In this document: positions 63,191 to 64,000 of the stretch, piece after piece
Numbering within the stretch: the stretch's first letter is position 1
How the letters are laid out: each line of letters opens with the position of its first letter
DNA from: Nostoc sp. KVJ3
Lineage (GTDB): Bacteria > Cyanobacteriota > Cyanobacteriia > Cyanobacteriales > Nostocaceae
Assembly: GCF_026127265.1 (NCBI RefSeq)
Contig: NZ_WWFG01000001.1
Span: 3,263,501 to 3,327,500 of the forward strand
DNA length: 64,000 nucleotides
Direction: 5' to 3'
Notes under the pieces: model-generated
What the model was told of the DNA's origin: nothing
Seen by the model: the letters and a program-made list of their open reading frames with translations, nothing else
Database searches by the model: none
Position numbers and translations under genes: made by a program

Positions 63191-64000
63191 TTAGTGGTCT
63201 ATTTTAGCTGGAGGTTTTACGGGGATTTCAATCCAGAACTCTGTGCCTTTACCAGGTTCTGAAATGCACTCCATTATTCCACCATGTTTTTCGACAATAA
63301 TCTGATAGCTGATTGCTAATCCCAAACCTGTACCCTTCCCCACAGGTTTTGTAGTATAAAACGGGTCAAAAATTCGCTTTTTAACTTCTAGAGTCATTCC
63401 AGGCCCATTATCACTAATCCGAATTAATAAACGAGAGTTATCTGCCGAGACTCTAGTGGAAATGTGGATAGTAGGCATTGGGTATTTAGCATTCTGTTTC
63501 TCTGCCTTATTCCCCATTCCCCATTCTCCATTCCTCATACTTTGGCTGCCCTTAGTATAAGTTACCCATTTCCCATTCCCCATTTCCAGGGCATCTATAG
63601 CATTACTGAAAATATTCATAAATACCTGATTCATTTGACCGGCATAGCATTCTACCAATGGGATATTGCCATAGTCCTTGATTACCTCAATACCAGGAAA
63701 TTCACCACTTTCTTTCAGCTGATGTTGTAAAATTAATAAGGTGCTGTCAATGCCTTCATGCAAATCAACGCGCTTGTTTTCAGCCTCATCTAAGCGAGAA
63801 AAATTGCGTAACGACAACACTATTGAACGGATGCGATCGCTTCCTACTTGCATTGAGGTGATGATTTTGGGGAGGTCTTCTATCAAAAACTCAAAATCGA
63901 TGGCTTTGATCGCAGCGCTAATTTCACTATGAGGATCGGGATAATATAGCTGGTAGAGGCGTAAAATTTCTAGCAGTTGTTCAATATAGTCACTCGCGTG
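63191..64000 (-). CDS. Histidine kinase, C-terminal part (5' end beyond window)
   Basis: The frame is open to the window end, so the gene continues beyond 64000 and the phosphoacceptor His is not visible. Residues upstream of the TTG at 63886 read IEQLLEILRLYQLYYPDPHS and AIDFEFLIEDLPKIITSMQV, the second helix of the dimerisation region of a GAF-type cyanobacterial kinase. N box QVFMNIFSNAIDAL, G1 ISDNGPGMT, F box FDPFYTTKP and G2 GKGTGLGLAIS are intact. Between N and G1 a segment from GNGKWVTYTKG to NAKYPMP is encoded by a tandem repeat and lengthens a loop. Confidence 0.9.
   Translation of the reverse strand, partial: HASDYIEQLLEILRLYQLYYPDPHSEISAAIKAIDFEFLIEDLPKIITSMQVGSDRIRSIVLSLRNFSRLDEAENKRVDLHEGIDSTLLILQHQLKESGEFPGIEVIKDYGNIPLVECYAGQMNQVFMNIFSNAIDALEMGNGKWVTYTKGSQSMRNGEWGMGNKAEKQNAKYPMPTIHISTRVSADNSRLLIRISDNGPGMTLEVKKRIFDPFYTTKPVGKGTGLGLAISYQIIVEKHGGIMECISEPGKGTEFWIEIPVKPPAKIDH
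63478..63600. repeat. Heptamer-type repeat inside the histidine kinase gene
   Basis: Units of CATTCCC/CCATTCC-type (rc ATGGGGAATGGGG) fill the loop region of the ATPase domain and keep it in frame. Confidence 0.65.

Noticed and set aside
1..64000. CRISPR arrays
   Set aside because: The tandem repeats found are heptamers, 21-bp or 60-bp protein-coding units; none shows a repeat-spacer pattern.
1..64000. Prophage or intact transposon
   Set aside because: No phage structural, integrase or transposase gene is present; only MITE-like and IS605-like non-coding remnants were seen.

Overview
The window comes from a cyanobacterium, most likely a filamentous Nostocales (Nostoc-type) genome. The evidence is direct: photosynthesis genes (psaE, ndhO, psb28), an NTRC-type thioredoxin reductase/thioredoxin fusion, a plastid-lipid-associated/fibrillin protein, very frequent HIP1 octamers (GCGATCGC), short tandem heptamer repeats, and many small palindromic or MITE-like repeats between and inside genes. 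No rRNA, tRNA, CRISPR array, prophage or intact transposase gene was recognised.

Layout. 1-8.7 kb: a surface glycosylation region with a giant multidomain glycosyltransferase (cut by the window start), a TPR/SPINDLY-type GT41-like enzyme and a type IV pilin. 9-19.3 kb: a decayed Rpn-like fragment, NTRC, a DUF427 protein, ilvC, a DUF4349 lipoprotein, a type II NADH dehydrogenase, dapL, a Uma2 gene flanked by copies of the dapL 3' end, and a HEPN-like gene broken by one stop codon. 19.3-27.7 kb: a small two-gene cassette, a ClC-type channel behind a fluoride riboswitch, an MFS gene broken by a small repeat, a ChrB-N-like gene, an M48 and an M16 peptidase, a fructosamine kinase-like gene and a TMEM14-like protein. 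27.7-32.1 kb: a DUF815 ATPase, a membrane-anchored coiled-coil protein with a TerB-C-like end, and a BrxD-like (DUF2791) ATPase. 32-39.2 kb: a repeat-rich gap, small proteins, rlmN, a MIF-like protein, cobM, lgt, coaD and a DivIVA/AtpF-like coiled coil. 39.5-41.7 kb: an ATPase plus Toprim-like effector pair, probably antiviral. 41.7-49.7 kb: a TldD/PmbA pair, cysS with an IS605-type (TnpB omega-RNA-like) remnant in its leader, a COG0523 metal GTPase, nested MITEs, psb28 and moaB. 49.8-56.6 kb: an ETR1-like membrane sensor fused to a diguanylate cyclase, mraY, a DUF3134 protein, fibrillin, psaE, mutM, ndhO and a tandem-repeat protein. 56.7-64 kb: a lipoprotein, a second Uma2, a Ser/Thr kinase, a frameshifted haem-motif HAMP sensor, a PhnD-like binding lipoprotein, a TIR-like protein and the C-terminal part of a histidine kinase (cut by the window end).

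The genes mix housekeeping functions (amino acid, wall, lipoprotein, cofactor and RNA modification) with signalling and accessory functions. The most notable points are: (i) an orphan omega-RNA-like element whose guide position falls in the cysS leader; (ii) two candidate defence modules (39.5-41.7 kb and 29.4-32.1 kb); (iii) an ethylene-receptor-like sensor joined to c-di-GMP output with a changed key residue; (iv) a fluoride riboswitch controlling a ClC-F type channel; and (v) well-resolved nested MITE insertions with target duplications, including a paralogous empty site inside the same window.
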